A stretch of 64,000 nucleotides of DNA, from contig NZ_JACORU010000003.1 in NCBI RefSeq assembly GCF_014297445.1, positions 1 to 64,000 on the forward strand, in the 5' to 3' direction. The translations under genes and the position numbers were made by a program. Source of the DNA: Ramlibacter albus (lineage in GTDB: Bacteria > Pseudomonadota > Gammaproteobacteria > Burkholderiales > Burkholderiaceae_C). Positions 9,137 to 17,376 of this stretch are shown one piece after another. The notes beneath the pieces are model-generated. The model was not told the DNA's origin and did no database searches. It worked only from the letters and a program-made list of their open reading frames with translations. The stretch's first letter is position 1. Every line of letters starts with the position of its first letter.

Positions 9137-9921
9137 TGGCTGCAAGCGAGATCCTCGTCACGCGGCCGCAGCCCGGCTGCGCCGTGGTGACGATCGACCG
9201 GCCGCACCGGCGCAATGCTTGCGACTTCGCGGCGTGGACCGACTTGAAGTCGGCGTTCGAGACGCTGGGCGCGGATACGGAGACGAAACTGATCGTGCTG
9301 ACCGGCGCGGGCGGGCACTTCTGCGCGGGCGACGACATCGTCGCGTTCTCCGAGGCGCGCAGCGACGTCGCGTTCGCGCAGGTGTGGCGTGACCGCATCC
9401 AGGCGTGCTATGCCGCCGTGCAGGCGACGCCCAAGCCGGTGATCGCCGCCATCAGCGGCGTGAGCGTGGGCGGCGGCTGCAGCCTTGCGATGTGCTGCGA
9501 CTTCCGCGTTGGCGATGCGAGTGCGCGTATCGGCGTGCCCGTTGCGAAGCTCGGGCTGGTGTATCCGACGATCCAGCTGCAAAGGCTCGCGTGGCTGATC
9601 GGGGCTTCGAACGCCCGCAAATGGATTTACGAAGCGGGTATCTACGACGCCGCGGAGTCGCACCGCGTTGGCTTCCTCGATGCGTTGTGCGAAGGCGATG
9701 CCGTCGAAGCCGCTCTCCGATTCGGCGCCGCCATGGCCGAGACCGCGCCGCTGTCCATCGCGGGCTCGAAGGCGCAACTCAATGCCATCCTTGCCGGCCA
9801 GGTGGAGCCGCGCCGTGCCGAGCTCGACGCGATGGTCAGGCGGGCCGACGAGAGCGAGGACTTCCGCGAGGCGGCGCGTGCCTTCGCGGAAAAGAGGAAG
9901 CCGCGCTTCACGGGCCGATAA
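9136..9921 (+). CDS. Second enoyl-CoA hydratase/isomerase of the operon
   Basis: The 261-residue crotonase-fold protein has oxyanion segments GGHFCAGDDIVAF and SGVSVGGGCSLAM and an intact C-terminal helix (EKRKPRFTGR). It differs clearly from the hydratase at 5812, so the two probably act on successive or different CoA intermediates. The start ATG shares one base with the Bug stop (TGATG), implying coupled translation. Confidence 0.87.
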   Translation: MAASEILVTRPQPGCAVVTIDRPHRRNACDFAAWTDLKSAFETLGADTETKLIVLTGAGGHFCAGDDIVAFSEARSDVAFAQVWRDRIQACYAAVQATPKPVIAAISGVSVGGGCSLAMCCDFRVGDASARIGVPVAKLGLVYPTIQLQRLAWLIGASNARKWIYEAGIYDAAESHRVGFLDALCEGDAVEAALRFGAAMAETAPLSIAGSKAQLNAILAGQVEPRRAELDAMVRRADESEDFREAARAFAEKRKPRFTGR

Positions 9922-9930
9922 TCCGCGGCC

Positions 9931-10767
9931 ATGTCCACAGCCCGCCGTCCCCGCGCCGCCGCGCCCAAGCCCCCCGAAGAATCGCCGCTGTACGTCCAGT
10001 CGGTGGAAAAGGCGATGAAGGTGCTGACGGCGTTCGACGGCAGCAAGCGGCACCTGTCGCTTTCCGAGATCGCCGCCATCACCGAGCTGGACAACAGCGC
10101 CGCGCAGCGTTTCACGCACACGCTGTCGGCTCTGGGCTACCTCGTGAAGGACCCGGAGACACGCAAGTACGAGCTCTCGGTGCGCCTGCTGGACTTCACG
10201 TACCACTACCTCGCCTCCAGCGAACTCGTGCAGCGCACCGGCCCCGTGCTGCAGAAGCTGGCGCGCGACACCGAGGAGGTCTGCAACCTCACCGTTCCGG
10301 ACGGCGCGGACATCGTGTTCGTGCTGCGCTACGTCAGCCGCAACGTGATGAACCCGAACGTGATCGTCGGCACGCGCCTGCCCTCCTATTGCACGGCACC
10401 GGGGCTCGCGATCCTCTCGACGTGGAGCGACGAGGAAGTCGACGCCGTGCTGGCCGCCAGCCGGCTCGTGAAGCACACGCCGAACACGATCACCGACCCG
10501 CGCCGGATCAAGTCGCGGCTGGCGAAGATCCGCGCCGCCGGTTATGCGCATACGCAGGACGAGCTGTATGCGGACGACATCTCCACGGCTGCGCCCATCC
10601 TCGATGCGCATGGCCGCGCGATAGGCGCGCTCAACATCGCGGTGTCGCGCGCGCGCTGGGATGAGGCGAAAGACGAGCAGCGCTATGCCACGGTGCTGCG
10701 CGAGGCGGCAGCTACCGTGTCGGCGCCGCGCCTGCCGCACCGCGCCCCTGCAGGAGCCCGAGCGTGA
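9931..10767 (+). CDS. IclR family transcriptional regulator
   Basis: The 278-residue regulator has an N-terminal winged helix (VEKAMKVLTAF, SLSEIAAITELDNSAAQRF, about 26-65) and a C-terminal IclR effector domain (LARDTEEVCNL; PSYCTAPGLAIL; ALNIAVSRARW). It is the last gene of the catabolic operon and likely controls it in response to the acid or CoA ester. The last 56 bases overlap the 3' end of the convergent DUF1810 gene. Confidence 0.92.
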   Translation: MSTARRPRAAAPKPPEESPLYVQSVEKAMKVLTAFDGSKRHLSLSEIAAITELDNSAAQRFTHTLSALGYLVKDPETRKYELSVRLLDFTYHYLASSELVQRTGPVLQKLARDTEEVCNLTVPDGADIVFVLRYVSRNVMNPNVIVGTRLPSYCTAPGLAILSTWSDEEVDAVLAASRLVKHTPNTITDPRRIKSRLAKIRAAGYAHTQDELYADDISTAAPILDAHGRAIGALNIAVSRARWDEAKDEQRYATVLREAAATVSAPRLPHRAPAGARA

Positions 10768-11149
10768 GGCCGTCCGGCTCGCCGTCGAAGTAGCGCTCGA
10801 GGCAATCGCGGAACACCGGTTGCGCCGGCGCCACGGCATCGAAGAGCGTCAGGGACGAGCGCAGCTTCATCGCGTCGATGCCGCCGAAGATGTCGAGGGC
10901 CGAGCGGTCCTTCACGGCGAGCAGGAGTTCGCAGCAGTGGACCAGCCGGGTGCCGAGGACGGGATGCGCGAGATAAGCCTTCGCTTCCTCGGCGTCCGAA
11001 AGACCATAGAACTTCGCCGTCCCGCTGCGGCCGAGCGCCGCCAGCTGCGGGAAGATGAACCACATCCAGTGGCTGGTCTTGTGGCCGGCGCGCAGTTCGG
11101 CTTGCACGTCATCCCACACCGGCGCCTGCGCCTCGACGAAACGATTCAT
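10712..11149 (-). CDS. DUF1810 family protein
   Basis: The 145-residue product shows the family pattern: RFVEAQAPVWDDVQAEL, TSHWMWFIFPQL, YLAHPVLGTRL and a C-terminal YFDGEPDGLTL. The fold is small and helical; the biochemical role is unknown. It is translationally coupled (ATGA) to the exonuclease gene and is the last gene of the directon that starts at 18768. Its 3' end overlaps the convergent iclR gene. Confidence 0.85.
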   Translation of the reverse strand: MNRFVEAQAPVWDDVQAELRAGHKTSHWMWFIFPQLAALGRSGTAKFYGLSDAEEAKAYLAHPVLGTRLVHCCELLLAVKDRSALDIFGGIDAMKLRSSLTLFDAVAPAQPVFRDCLERYFDGEPDGLTLGLLQGRGAAGAAPTR

Positions 11150-11985
11150 TCGCCCACTCCACGTTCCATGGCCGCCGCTCGCGCCCGCTCCACGAGCTTC
11201 GGCGCGCCGATGCCCTCGGCCCACGCGGCAAAAGCGGCCGTGGGCCCGCGCCATCGCAACTCTTCGACCTTGCGAAACAGCTTCGCATCCGTGCGCAGCG
11301 TTGCGAGCCTCTTGAACAATAGCGCGCTCTCCTGCCTGTCGCCAAGCACATTGTCCGGGAAGGACTCGATCGGGCCGTACTGGTTGAGCAGGCGCGCCGC
11401 CGTGACTGCGCCGATGCCGGCGATGCCGGGGTAGCCGTCCGCCGCGTCACCGACCAGTGCGAGGTAGTCCGGGATGAGCTCGGGATCCACACCGAACTTC
11501 GCGCGGACGTCCGCAGCGGTGCGAACCTTGTTCGCCTTGCGGTCCACCTGCAGCACGCGCTCGCCGCGTACGCATTGGGCGAGGTCCTTGTCGGGCGTCC
11601 ACAGCAGCACCTTCTCCACGCTCTTGTCGCGCTCGGCAAGGTGCGCAGCGCTCGCGAGCGCGTCGTCCGCTTCGAGCTCCACCATCGGCCACACCGCGAC
11701 CCCCATCGCCGCCAGCCCCTGCTCCAGCGGAACGAACTGCGCACGCAGCGCCCGCTCGATGCCGGCGCCCGTCTTGTAGCCCGGCCAGAGCCCGTTGCGG
11801 AACGATTCGATGACATGGTCCGTCGCCACGCCGACATGCGTCGAGTGGTTCTCGATCAACTGCAGCACGCCGTTGAGCACGCCGACCACGGCACCGAACG
11901 GCGGGTCCTCGCCCTTGGTGAATCGCCGCAGGCCGTAGAAATGGCGGAACAGCTCGTACGTGCCGTCGATGAGGTCGATGTTCAC
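11146..11985 (-). CDS. 5'-3' exonuclease / flap-endonuclease domain protein
   Basis: The 279-residue product resembles the free 5'-nuclease domain of DNA polymerase I. The N-terminal LIDGTYELFRHFYG, the acidic cluster ELEADDALASAAHLA, the TPDKDLAQ motif and the helix-hairpin-helix GIAGIGAVTAARLL are visible. It would process flaps or RNA primers. The start is GTG. It sits 12 bases after the FGE gene in a directon otherwise devoted to sulfate-ester use, with no obvious functional link. Confidence 0.88.
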   Translation of the reverse strand: MNIDLIDGTYELFRHFYGLRRFTKGEDPPFGAVVGVLNGVLQLIENHSTHVGVATDHVIESFRNGLWPGYKTGAGIERALRAQFVPLEQGLAAMGVAVWPMVELEADDALASAAHLAERDKSVEKVLLWTPDKDLAQCVRGERVLQVDRKANKVRTAADVRAKFGVDPELIPDYLALVGDAADGYPGIAGIGAVTAARLLNQYGPIESFPDNVLGDRQESALLFKRLATLRTDAKLFRKVEELRWRGPTAAFAAWAEGIGAPKLVERARAAAMERGVGE

Positions 11986-11997
11986 GGACGGGATTGT

Positions 11998-12927
11998 CTA
12001 CCCGGGCGCGGCCACCACCCGGAAGCCGATGTTGCTGGCCGAACTCTCCGGCGTGTTGGAGCCGCGCGCTGCGACGCGATAGCGGTTGCAGTACGACTCA
12101 TGGCAAAGGAAGGAGCCGCCCCGCGTCGCGCGGCGGCCGGTCGGTTGCGACTGCACCGGGTTGCTAGCGGCGGTGTTGCGGTGATAGTGCGGGTGGAACC
12201 AGTCCTCGCACCACTCCCACACGTTGCCGGCCATGCCGTACAGGCCGAAGCCGTTGGGTTCGTGGCTGGCCGCGGCCATGGTCCCCGGCCGCCAACCCTG
12301 CGCCGGCTCGTCCGGGAAGCTGCCCTGCCACACGTTGCAGTGCGCCTCGGGCGGGTCCTCGTCGCCCCACACGTAGCGTGCACCCGGGAGGCTGCCGCGC
12401 GCGGCGAACTCCCACTGCGCCTCGGTCGGCAGCCGCACGCCCGCCCACTCGCAGTAGGCCTGCGCGTCGTGCCACGACGCATGCACCACAGGATGGTCCA
12501 TGCGCTCCCGCACGTGCGAGCCCGGGCCCTCGGGCCGCTGCCAGCACGCGTCGCGCACCTCCAGCCACCACGGCAGGCCGGTGGGCACATGCCGGATCTG
12601 CGAGCGCAGCGCGGGCGGCACCTGCAGGTAGAACACGAACGACGACCCCAGCGCTTCCGCCTGCGTGATGTAGCCCGTGTCACGCACGAACGCGGTGAAC
12701 TGCGCGTTCGTGACGGTCGTGGACGTGATGCTGAAGGGGTCGACGTGCACGGTTCGCGCGGGCCCTTCGCCGTCGTCGGGGAAGCCATCCAGCGAGTCCG
12801 TGCCCATGACGAACTCGCCACCTCCCAACGCGACCAGTTCGCCGGCAGTGCCGCGCGTGCGTGGGGTGAAAGCGGCCGCCACGGACGAGCCGTGACGCGC
12901 GGGGTTGCAGCAGGGTTTTCCGTTCAC
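11998..12927 (-). CDS. Formylglycine-generating enzyme (sulfatase maturation, SUMF1/FGE type)
   Basis: The 309-residue product converts the active-site Cys of sulfatases to formylglycine. The C-terminal core GGSFLCHESYC carries the copper-binding catalytic pair (Cys275, Cys280), followed by RYRVAARGSNTPESSASNIG, very close to the vertebrate SUMF1 signature. The N-terminal part has EFVMGTDS. There is no signal peptide, so it works in the cytosol. It lies 18 bases downstream of the sulfatase it presumably matures. The GTG start has no obvious RBS and sits next to a duplicated 11-base GGCAGCGTCAC. Confidence 0.95.
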   Translation of the reverse strand: MNGKPCCNPARHGSSVAAAFTPRTRGTAGELVALGGGEFVMGTDSLDGFPDDGEGPARTVHVDPFSITSTTVTNAQFTAFVRDTGYITQAEALGSSFVFYLQVPPALRSQIRHVPTGLPWWLEVRDACWQRPEGPGSHVRERMDHPVVHASWHDAQAYCEWAGVRLPTEAQWEFAARGSLPGARYVWGDEDPPEAHCNVWQGSFPDEPAQGWRPGTMAAASHEPNGFGLYGMAGNVWEWCEDWFHPHYHRNTAASNPVQSQPTGRRATRGGSFLCHESYCNRYRVAARGSNTPESSASNIGFRVVAAPG

Positions 12928-12945
12928 GGCAGCGTCACGGCAGCG

Positions 12946-14586
12946 TCACGGCAGGTAGGGCGCCTTGAAGTCCTCGCGCTCCCAGAACGCCGTGCCGACG
13001 TTCTGCTCGCGCAGCAGCTGGTCGATGCGCTCGCGCGGGATCACGCCGCAGCGCGCCGCCCAGGCCTGGTACTGCGCGAGCATGTCCTTCACTCGGTCGG
13101 GGTGCTGCGCGGCCACGTCGTTCAGCTCCGTGCGGTCCTGCTCCAGGTCGTACAGCTCCCATGGGTCGGGGTACTTGCGCACCAGCTTCCAGTTGCCGAT
13201 GCGCACGGCCGCATTGCCCTCGTGCTCCCAGAACATCGGCGGGCGCTGCGGGAGTTCCTTCTGCAGCACGGGCAGCAGGCTGTGGCCCTCCAGCGGTTCG
13301 ACCTTGTTGCCTTGCCACTGCTCCGGGTACTTCGTGCCGGTCACGTCGAGGATGGTCGCCATGATGTCCGGCAGGTAGCCCGGCGTGTGGCGCACCGCAT
13401 TGCGCTCGCGGATGCCGTTGGGCCAGTGCGCGATGAGCGGCGTGGAGATGCCGCCCTCGTGGATCCAGTGCTTGTACAGCCGGAACGGCGAGTTGGAGAG
13501 GTTGGCCCACGCGCGGCCGTAGCTCTGGTAGGTGTTCTCCGGGCCGGGCATTACCGACGGGTCGTTGCCGAACTGCACCGGCTCGCCCGCGCGCGTGTGC
13601 TCCTTCGCGATCATCAGGCGGTTGACGAGCTCGTCCACGGTCAGGTCGTCGGGGATGTCCTCCGCGCACGCACCGTTGTCGGCGAGGAAGATGACGAGCG
13701 TGTTGTCCAGCTGGCCTTCGTCCTCCAGCGTCTTCAGGATGCGGCCGATGCCCTGGTCCATGCGGTCGATCTGCGCCGCATACACCTCCATGCAACGCAG
13801 CAGCCACTCCTTGTGCTTCGCGTCCAGCCAGGCGGGCTGTGTGGGGTCGCGGTCGGACAGCGGCCAGTCCTTCTTCAGGATGCCGGCCTGCACCAGCCGT
13901 GCGAGCCGCTCCTCGCGCAGCCTGTCCCAACCCTTGTCGAAGCGGCCCTTGTACCTGGCGATGTCCTCGTCGTGCGCATGCAGCGGCCAGTGCGGCGCGG
14001 TGTAGGCGACGTACTGGAAGAAGGGCTTGTCCGCATGCTGCTTGCGGTGGCGGCGGATCATGTCGACCGCGTTGTCGCTGATCGCGTCGGTGTAGAAGAA
14101 GCCCGGCGCGCGCGCTTCGTGCTCGATGTTCTCGTTGCCGCGCGTGAGTGTGTTGGGGTCGTAGAAGCTGCCCGCGCCGATGATGGTGCCGTAGAACTCG
14201 TCGAAGCCGCGCTGCATCGGCCAGCTGTCGGTGGGCTGCGTCAGGTTGCCCGCCACGTGCCACTTGCCGCTCAGGTAGCTGCGGTAGCCGCTGGACTTCA
14301 ACGCCTCCGCAATCGTCACGCAGCGGCGGTTGAGGTTGCCCGCGTAACCCTCCGGTCCCATGTTGTACGTGAGCACGCCGATGCCCGTCTGGTGCGGATG
14401 CAGTCCGGTGAGGAGCGACGCGCGGGACGGGCTGCACCGCGCGGTGTTGTAGAACTGCGAGAACCGGATGCCGCCTTGCGCGAGCCGGTCGAGGTTGGGC
14501 GTCTGCACCTCGCCGCCGTAGCAGCCCAGGTCGGAGTAGCCCATGTCGTCGTTCAGGATCAGGACGATGTTGGGTTGGGTGGCCAT
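12946..14586 (-). CDS. Cys-type arylsulfatase
   Basis: The 546-residue type I sulfatase has the N-terminal metal site NIVLILNDDMGYSDLGCYGG and the modification motif CSPSRASLLTG with the formylglycine Cys at residue 51. The second metal site LADNGAC and the LSGKWH segment are also present. It hydrolyses an organic sulfate ester. No signal peptide is seen, so the sulfated substrate must enter the cell, which fits the ABC importer immediately upstream. The substrate (aryl, sugar or choline-like sulfate) cannot be read from the sequence. Confidence 0.93.
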   Translation of the reverse strand: MATQPNIVLILNDDMGYSDLGCYGGEVQTPNLDRLAQGGIRFSQFYNTARCSPSRASLLTGLHPHQTGIGVLTYNMGPEGYAGNLNRRCVTIAEALKSSGYRSYLSGKWHVAGNLTQPTDSWPMQRGFDEFYGTIIGAGSFYDPNTLTRGNENIEHEARAPGFFYTDAISDNAVDMIRRHRKQHADKPFFQYVAYTAPHWPLHAHDEDIARYKGRFDKGWDRLREERLARLVQAGILKKDWPLSDRDPTQPAWLDAKHKEWLLRCMEVYAAQIDRMDQGIGRILKTLEDEGQLDNTLVIFLADNGACAEDIPDDLTVDELVNRLMIAKEHTRAGEPVQFGNDPSVMPGPENTYQSYGRAWANLSNSPFRLYKHWIHEGGISTPLIAHWPNGIRERNAVRHTPGYLPDIMATILDVTGTKYPEQWQGNKVEPLEGHSLLPVLQKELPQRPPMFWEHEGNAAVRIGNWKLVRKYPDPWELYDLEQDRTELNDVAAQHPDRVKDMLAQYQAWAARCGVIPRERIDQLLREQNVGTAFWEREDFKAPYLP

Positions 14587-14605
14587 GGCTTGTTGCCTTC
14601 CTTCA

Positions 14606-15652
14606 TCAGAGTCGGTTGCCGGTGGCGGCGTCGAACACGTGCGCCGCCGCGGGGTCGAAAGAGAGATGCACCGTTTCGCCTTCGCGCACCGAAGGCAGCT
14701 CGCCGGCGCGCAGCTTCACGCGCTGGCCGGCGACGTCCAGGTTGACGATGCTGCTGTCGCCGAAGTCCTCGACGAACTCCACGCGCGCGGGGATGCCGGC
14801 GCCGCCCATGCGCAGGTCGCCGGGGCGCACGCCGAGGATGACGTCCTCGAAGCCCTGCACGCCGACGGGCAGCGCCGCATCGCCCACGCGCACCAGCCCG
14901 CCATCGAGTCGCGCCGGCAGCAGGTTCATCGGCGGCGTGCCGATGAAAGCCGCGACAGTCGCGGTTGCCGGCTTGCGGAAGATCTCGTGCGGCGTGCCCA
15001 CCTGCACGATGCGGCCTTCCATGAACACGGCCATGCGGTCGGCGATGGTCATCGCCTCTTCCTGGTCGTGCGTCACGTAGACCGCGGTCACGCCGAGCGA
15101 ACGCTGAAGGTTGCGCAGCTCGGCACGCGTTTCGAGGCGCAGCTTGGCGTCGAGGTTGGAGAGCGGCTCGTCGAGCAGGAACAAGCGCGGCTGACGCACG
15201 ATCGCGCGTGCGAGCGCACAACGTTGCTGCTGGCCGCCGGACAGCTGCCCCGGCTTGCGATCGAGCAGGTGCGCGATGGCCACGCGCGAGGCGGCATCGT
15301 GCACCGCCTGCTGGACCTGCGCCGGCGGCGTGCCGATCATCTTGAGCGGGAAGCCGATGTTCTGCGCCACCGACATGTGCGGATAAAGCGCGTAGCTCTG
15401 GAACACCATGGCCACGTCGCGCGCGCCCGGTTCGGTGGCCGTCACGTCGGCGTTGTCGATCATCACGCGGCCTTCGTCCACGCTTTCGAGCCCCGCCAGG
15501 ATGCGCAGCGTCGTCGTCTTGCCCGAGCCCGAAGGCCCGAGCAGCGCGAAGAACTCGCCCGGCCGGATGTCGAGGTCGATGCCATGCAGCGCCGTGAACG
15601 CGCCGTGGCGCTTCACGATGCCTTCGAGCCGCACGCTTGCGGAACCGGTCAT
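14606..15652 (-). CDS. ABC importer ATP-binding protein (MalK/UgpC type)
   Basis: The 348-residue ATPase has Walker A GPSGSGKTT (about 39-47), the signature LSGGQQQR, Walker B LFLLDEPLSNLD and the switch His in YVTHDQEEA. A C-terminal regulatory OB-like (TOBE) domain follows (about 240-348), as in carbohydrate importers. It energises the two permeases encoded upstream. The start ATG overlaps the permease stop by four bases. Confidence 0.95.
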   Translation of the reverse strand: MTGSASVRLEGIVKRHGAFTALHGIDLDIRPGEFFALLGPSGSGKTTTLRILAGLESVDEGRVMIDNADVTATEPGARDVAMVFQSYALYPHMSVAQNIGFPLKMIGTPPAQVQQAVHDAASRVAIAHLLDRKPGQLSGGQQQRCALARAIVRQPRLFLLDEPLSNLDAKLRLETRAELRNLQRSLGVTAVYVTHDQEEAMTIADRMAVFMEGRIVQVGTPHEIFRKPATATVAAFIGTPPMNLLPARLDGGLVRVGDAALPVGVQGFEDVILGVRPGDLRMGGAGIPARVEFVEDFGDSSIVNLDVAGQRVKLRAGELPSVREGETVHLSFDPAAAHVFDAATGNRL

Positions 15653-16473
15653 CGCCGCCCCCCGCCCTTCACTGCACCCACCGTCAGTCCTTTCACGATA
15701 TGCCTTTGCGCCGCGAGCCCGATCAGGATGACCGGCGCCATCGCGAGCATCGCGCCGGCCGCGAGCCGCGCCCATTGCGTCTGCTCCACCGAGATGAAGT
15801 TGAACATCGCCACCGTCACCGGCCGCACGCGGTTGCCGCCCAAGACCACGGCGAACAGGAATTCGTTCCACGCGTTGAGGAAGACGAACACCGTCGTCAC
15901 CGCCATCCCGCCGCGCACCTGCGGCAGGATGACGTACCAGAGCGTGCGCAAGCGGCCCGCGCGGTCCAGCAAGGCGGCCTCTTCCATCTCGTAGGGGATG
16001 TCCTCGAAGTACGACACCATCAGCCAGACGGCGAACGGCAGCGAGAACGTGAGGTAGATGGTGGTGAGGCCGCTGTAGCTGTCCAGCAAACCCACTTTCT
16101 GCAGCACGAGGTAATAGGGGATGATCAGGCCCACCGGCGGGAGCATCTGCGTGGCGAGCACGTAGAAGCCGCTGGTCTTCTTGCCGGGGTAACGAAGCCT
16201 TGCGATGGCATACGCGGCAGGCACCGCGATCAACATCGTGAGCAGCGTCGAGGCCGACGACACGACGATGCTGGAGATCAGGTTGGGCAGGATGGAGGAC
16301 GTGCCGAACAGCACCTCGCGGTAGTTCGCGAGCGTGGGCTCGAAGAGGATCACCGGCGGGTACGCGAGCACGTCGCGCTCCGTCTTGAACGACGTGAGCA
16401 GCCCCCACAGCACCGGGAACACCCACACCGACACCAGCATGCCAGCCAGCGCCCACAGCGCGATCTTCCTCAT
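15649..16473 (-). CDS. ABC importer permease (MalG type)
   Basis: The 274-residue inner-membrane permease has about six helices. The EAA loop that contacts the ATPase is visible as EEAALLDRAGRLRTLWYVILP. The N-terminal SFKTERDVLAYPP is typical of the second permease of CUT1 sugar importers. Four-base overlaps on both sides join it to the other permease and to the ATPase. Confidence 0.93.
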   Translation of the reverse strand: MRKIALWALAGMLVSVWVFPVLWGLLTSFKTERDVLAYPPVILFEPTLANYREVLFGTSSILPNLISSIVVSSASTLLTMLIAVPAAYAIARLRYPGKKTSGFYVLATQMLPPVGLIIPYYLVLQKVGLLDSYSGLTTIYLTFSLPFAVWLMVSYFEDIPYEMEEAALLDRAGRLRTLWYVILPQVRGGMAVTTVFVFLNAWNEFLFAVVLGGNRVRPVTVAMFNFISVEQTQWARLAAGAMLAMAPVILIGLAAQRHIVKGLTVGAVKGGGRR

Positions 16474-17372
16474 GCCTTCCTCCGCAGGCGGAACATGAAG
16501 AAGGACACGGCGAGCGTGATCGCCAGCAGCACGACAGCGAGAGCCGCGCCGTAGCCGAGGTTGAGCTCGGTGAATGAAGTGCGGTATGCGTACAGGTTGA
16601 GGATCTCGGTCGCGGAGCCCGGCCCGCCGCCCGTTGCCGCGAAGATCGCGGCGAAGGCCGACAGCGCGGTCATCATGCGCATGATGACCACCATCATGAT
16701 CGCGGGGCGGATCAGCGGCAGCGTGATGTGCGTGAATCGTTGCCACGCGCTCGCGCGGTCGAGCCTGGCAGCCTCATAGACATCCGGCGGCAGCGTGGCC
16801 AAGGTCGCGAGCAGGACGAGGAAGGCGAACGGCGTCCACTGCCACGTGTGGATCGCGATGACGGAGATGAGCGCGAGCTGCGGGTCGCCCAGCCAGTTGT
16901 GGCTGCCGAGGCCCAGTGCGCGTGTGGCCAGATCCACCAGCCCCACGTCCGGCGACAGCACCAGCGTGCGCCAGAACAGCCCCACCACCACCGGCGCCAG
17001 AACGATCGGCAGGATCGCGCCGACGCGCAGGATCGCCTGGCCGCGCGGGATCTGCAGCACCAGCAACGCCAACGACAACCCGATCACCACCTGCAGGACC
17101 ACGGTGCAACCGGTGTAGATCACCGTCAACCACAACGAATTCCAGAACCGCGGGTCGGCGCCCATCGCGAGGAAGTTCGCCACGCCCACGAACCCCTTGA
17201 GCCACGGCATGCCCAGGTTGATCTGGTTGAGGCTGGTCCACGCCAGGTAAACCAGCGGCACCGTCGTCGTGAGCAGCAGCACGAGCAACGCCGGCGCCAG
17301 CAACGCGAGCGCGAAACGGCGCTCCTGGCGCGCCAGCGTGTCGCGCTGCAGTGCGCGTGGGACCGAAGGCAC
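16470..17372 (-). CDS. ABC importer permease (MalF type)
   Basis: The 300-residue permease has six predicted helices, beginning FALALLAPALLVLLLTTTVP. The EAA loop reads YEAARLDRASAWQRFTHITLP. It pairs with the MalG-type partner to form the channel of a CUT1-like importer. The GTG start is four bases after the stop of the binding-protein gene. Confidence 0.93.
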   Translation of the reverse strand: MPSVPRALQRDTLARQERRFALALLAPALLVLLLTTTVPLVYLAWTSLNQINLGMPWLKGFVGVANFLAMGADPRFWNSLWLTVIYTGCTVVLQVVIGLSLALLVLQIPRGQAILRVGAILPIVLAPVVVGLFWRTLVLSPDVGLVDLATRALGLGSHNWLGDPQLALISVIAIHTWQWTPFAFLVLLATLATLPPDVYEAARLDRASAWQRFTHITLPLIRPAIMMVVIMRMMTALSAFAAIFAATGGGPGSATEILNLYAYRTSFTELNLGYGAALAVVLLAITLAVSFFMFRLRRKA

Positions 17373-17376
17373 CGTC

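Noticed and set aside
12927..12957. Tandem GGCAGCGTCAC duplication at the sulfatase/FGE junction
   Set aside because: It is only two copies of an 11-base unit and changes nothing in either frame; probably simple slippage.
11575..14745. A 1056-codon open frame on the plus strand
   Set aside because: It spans the antisense of exonuclease, FGE and sulfatase, which have catalytic motifs. No start signal or domain is seen in it.
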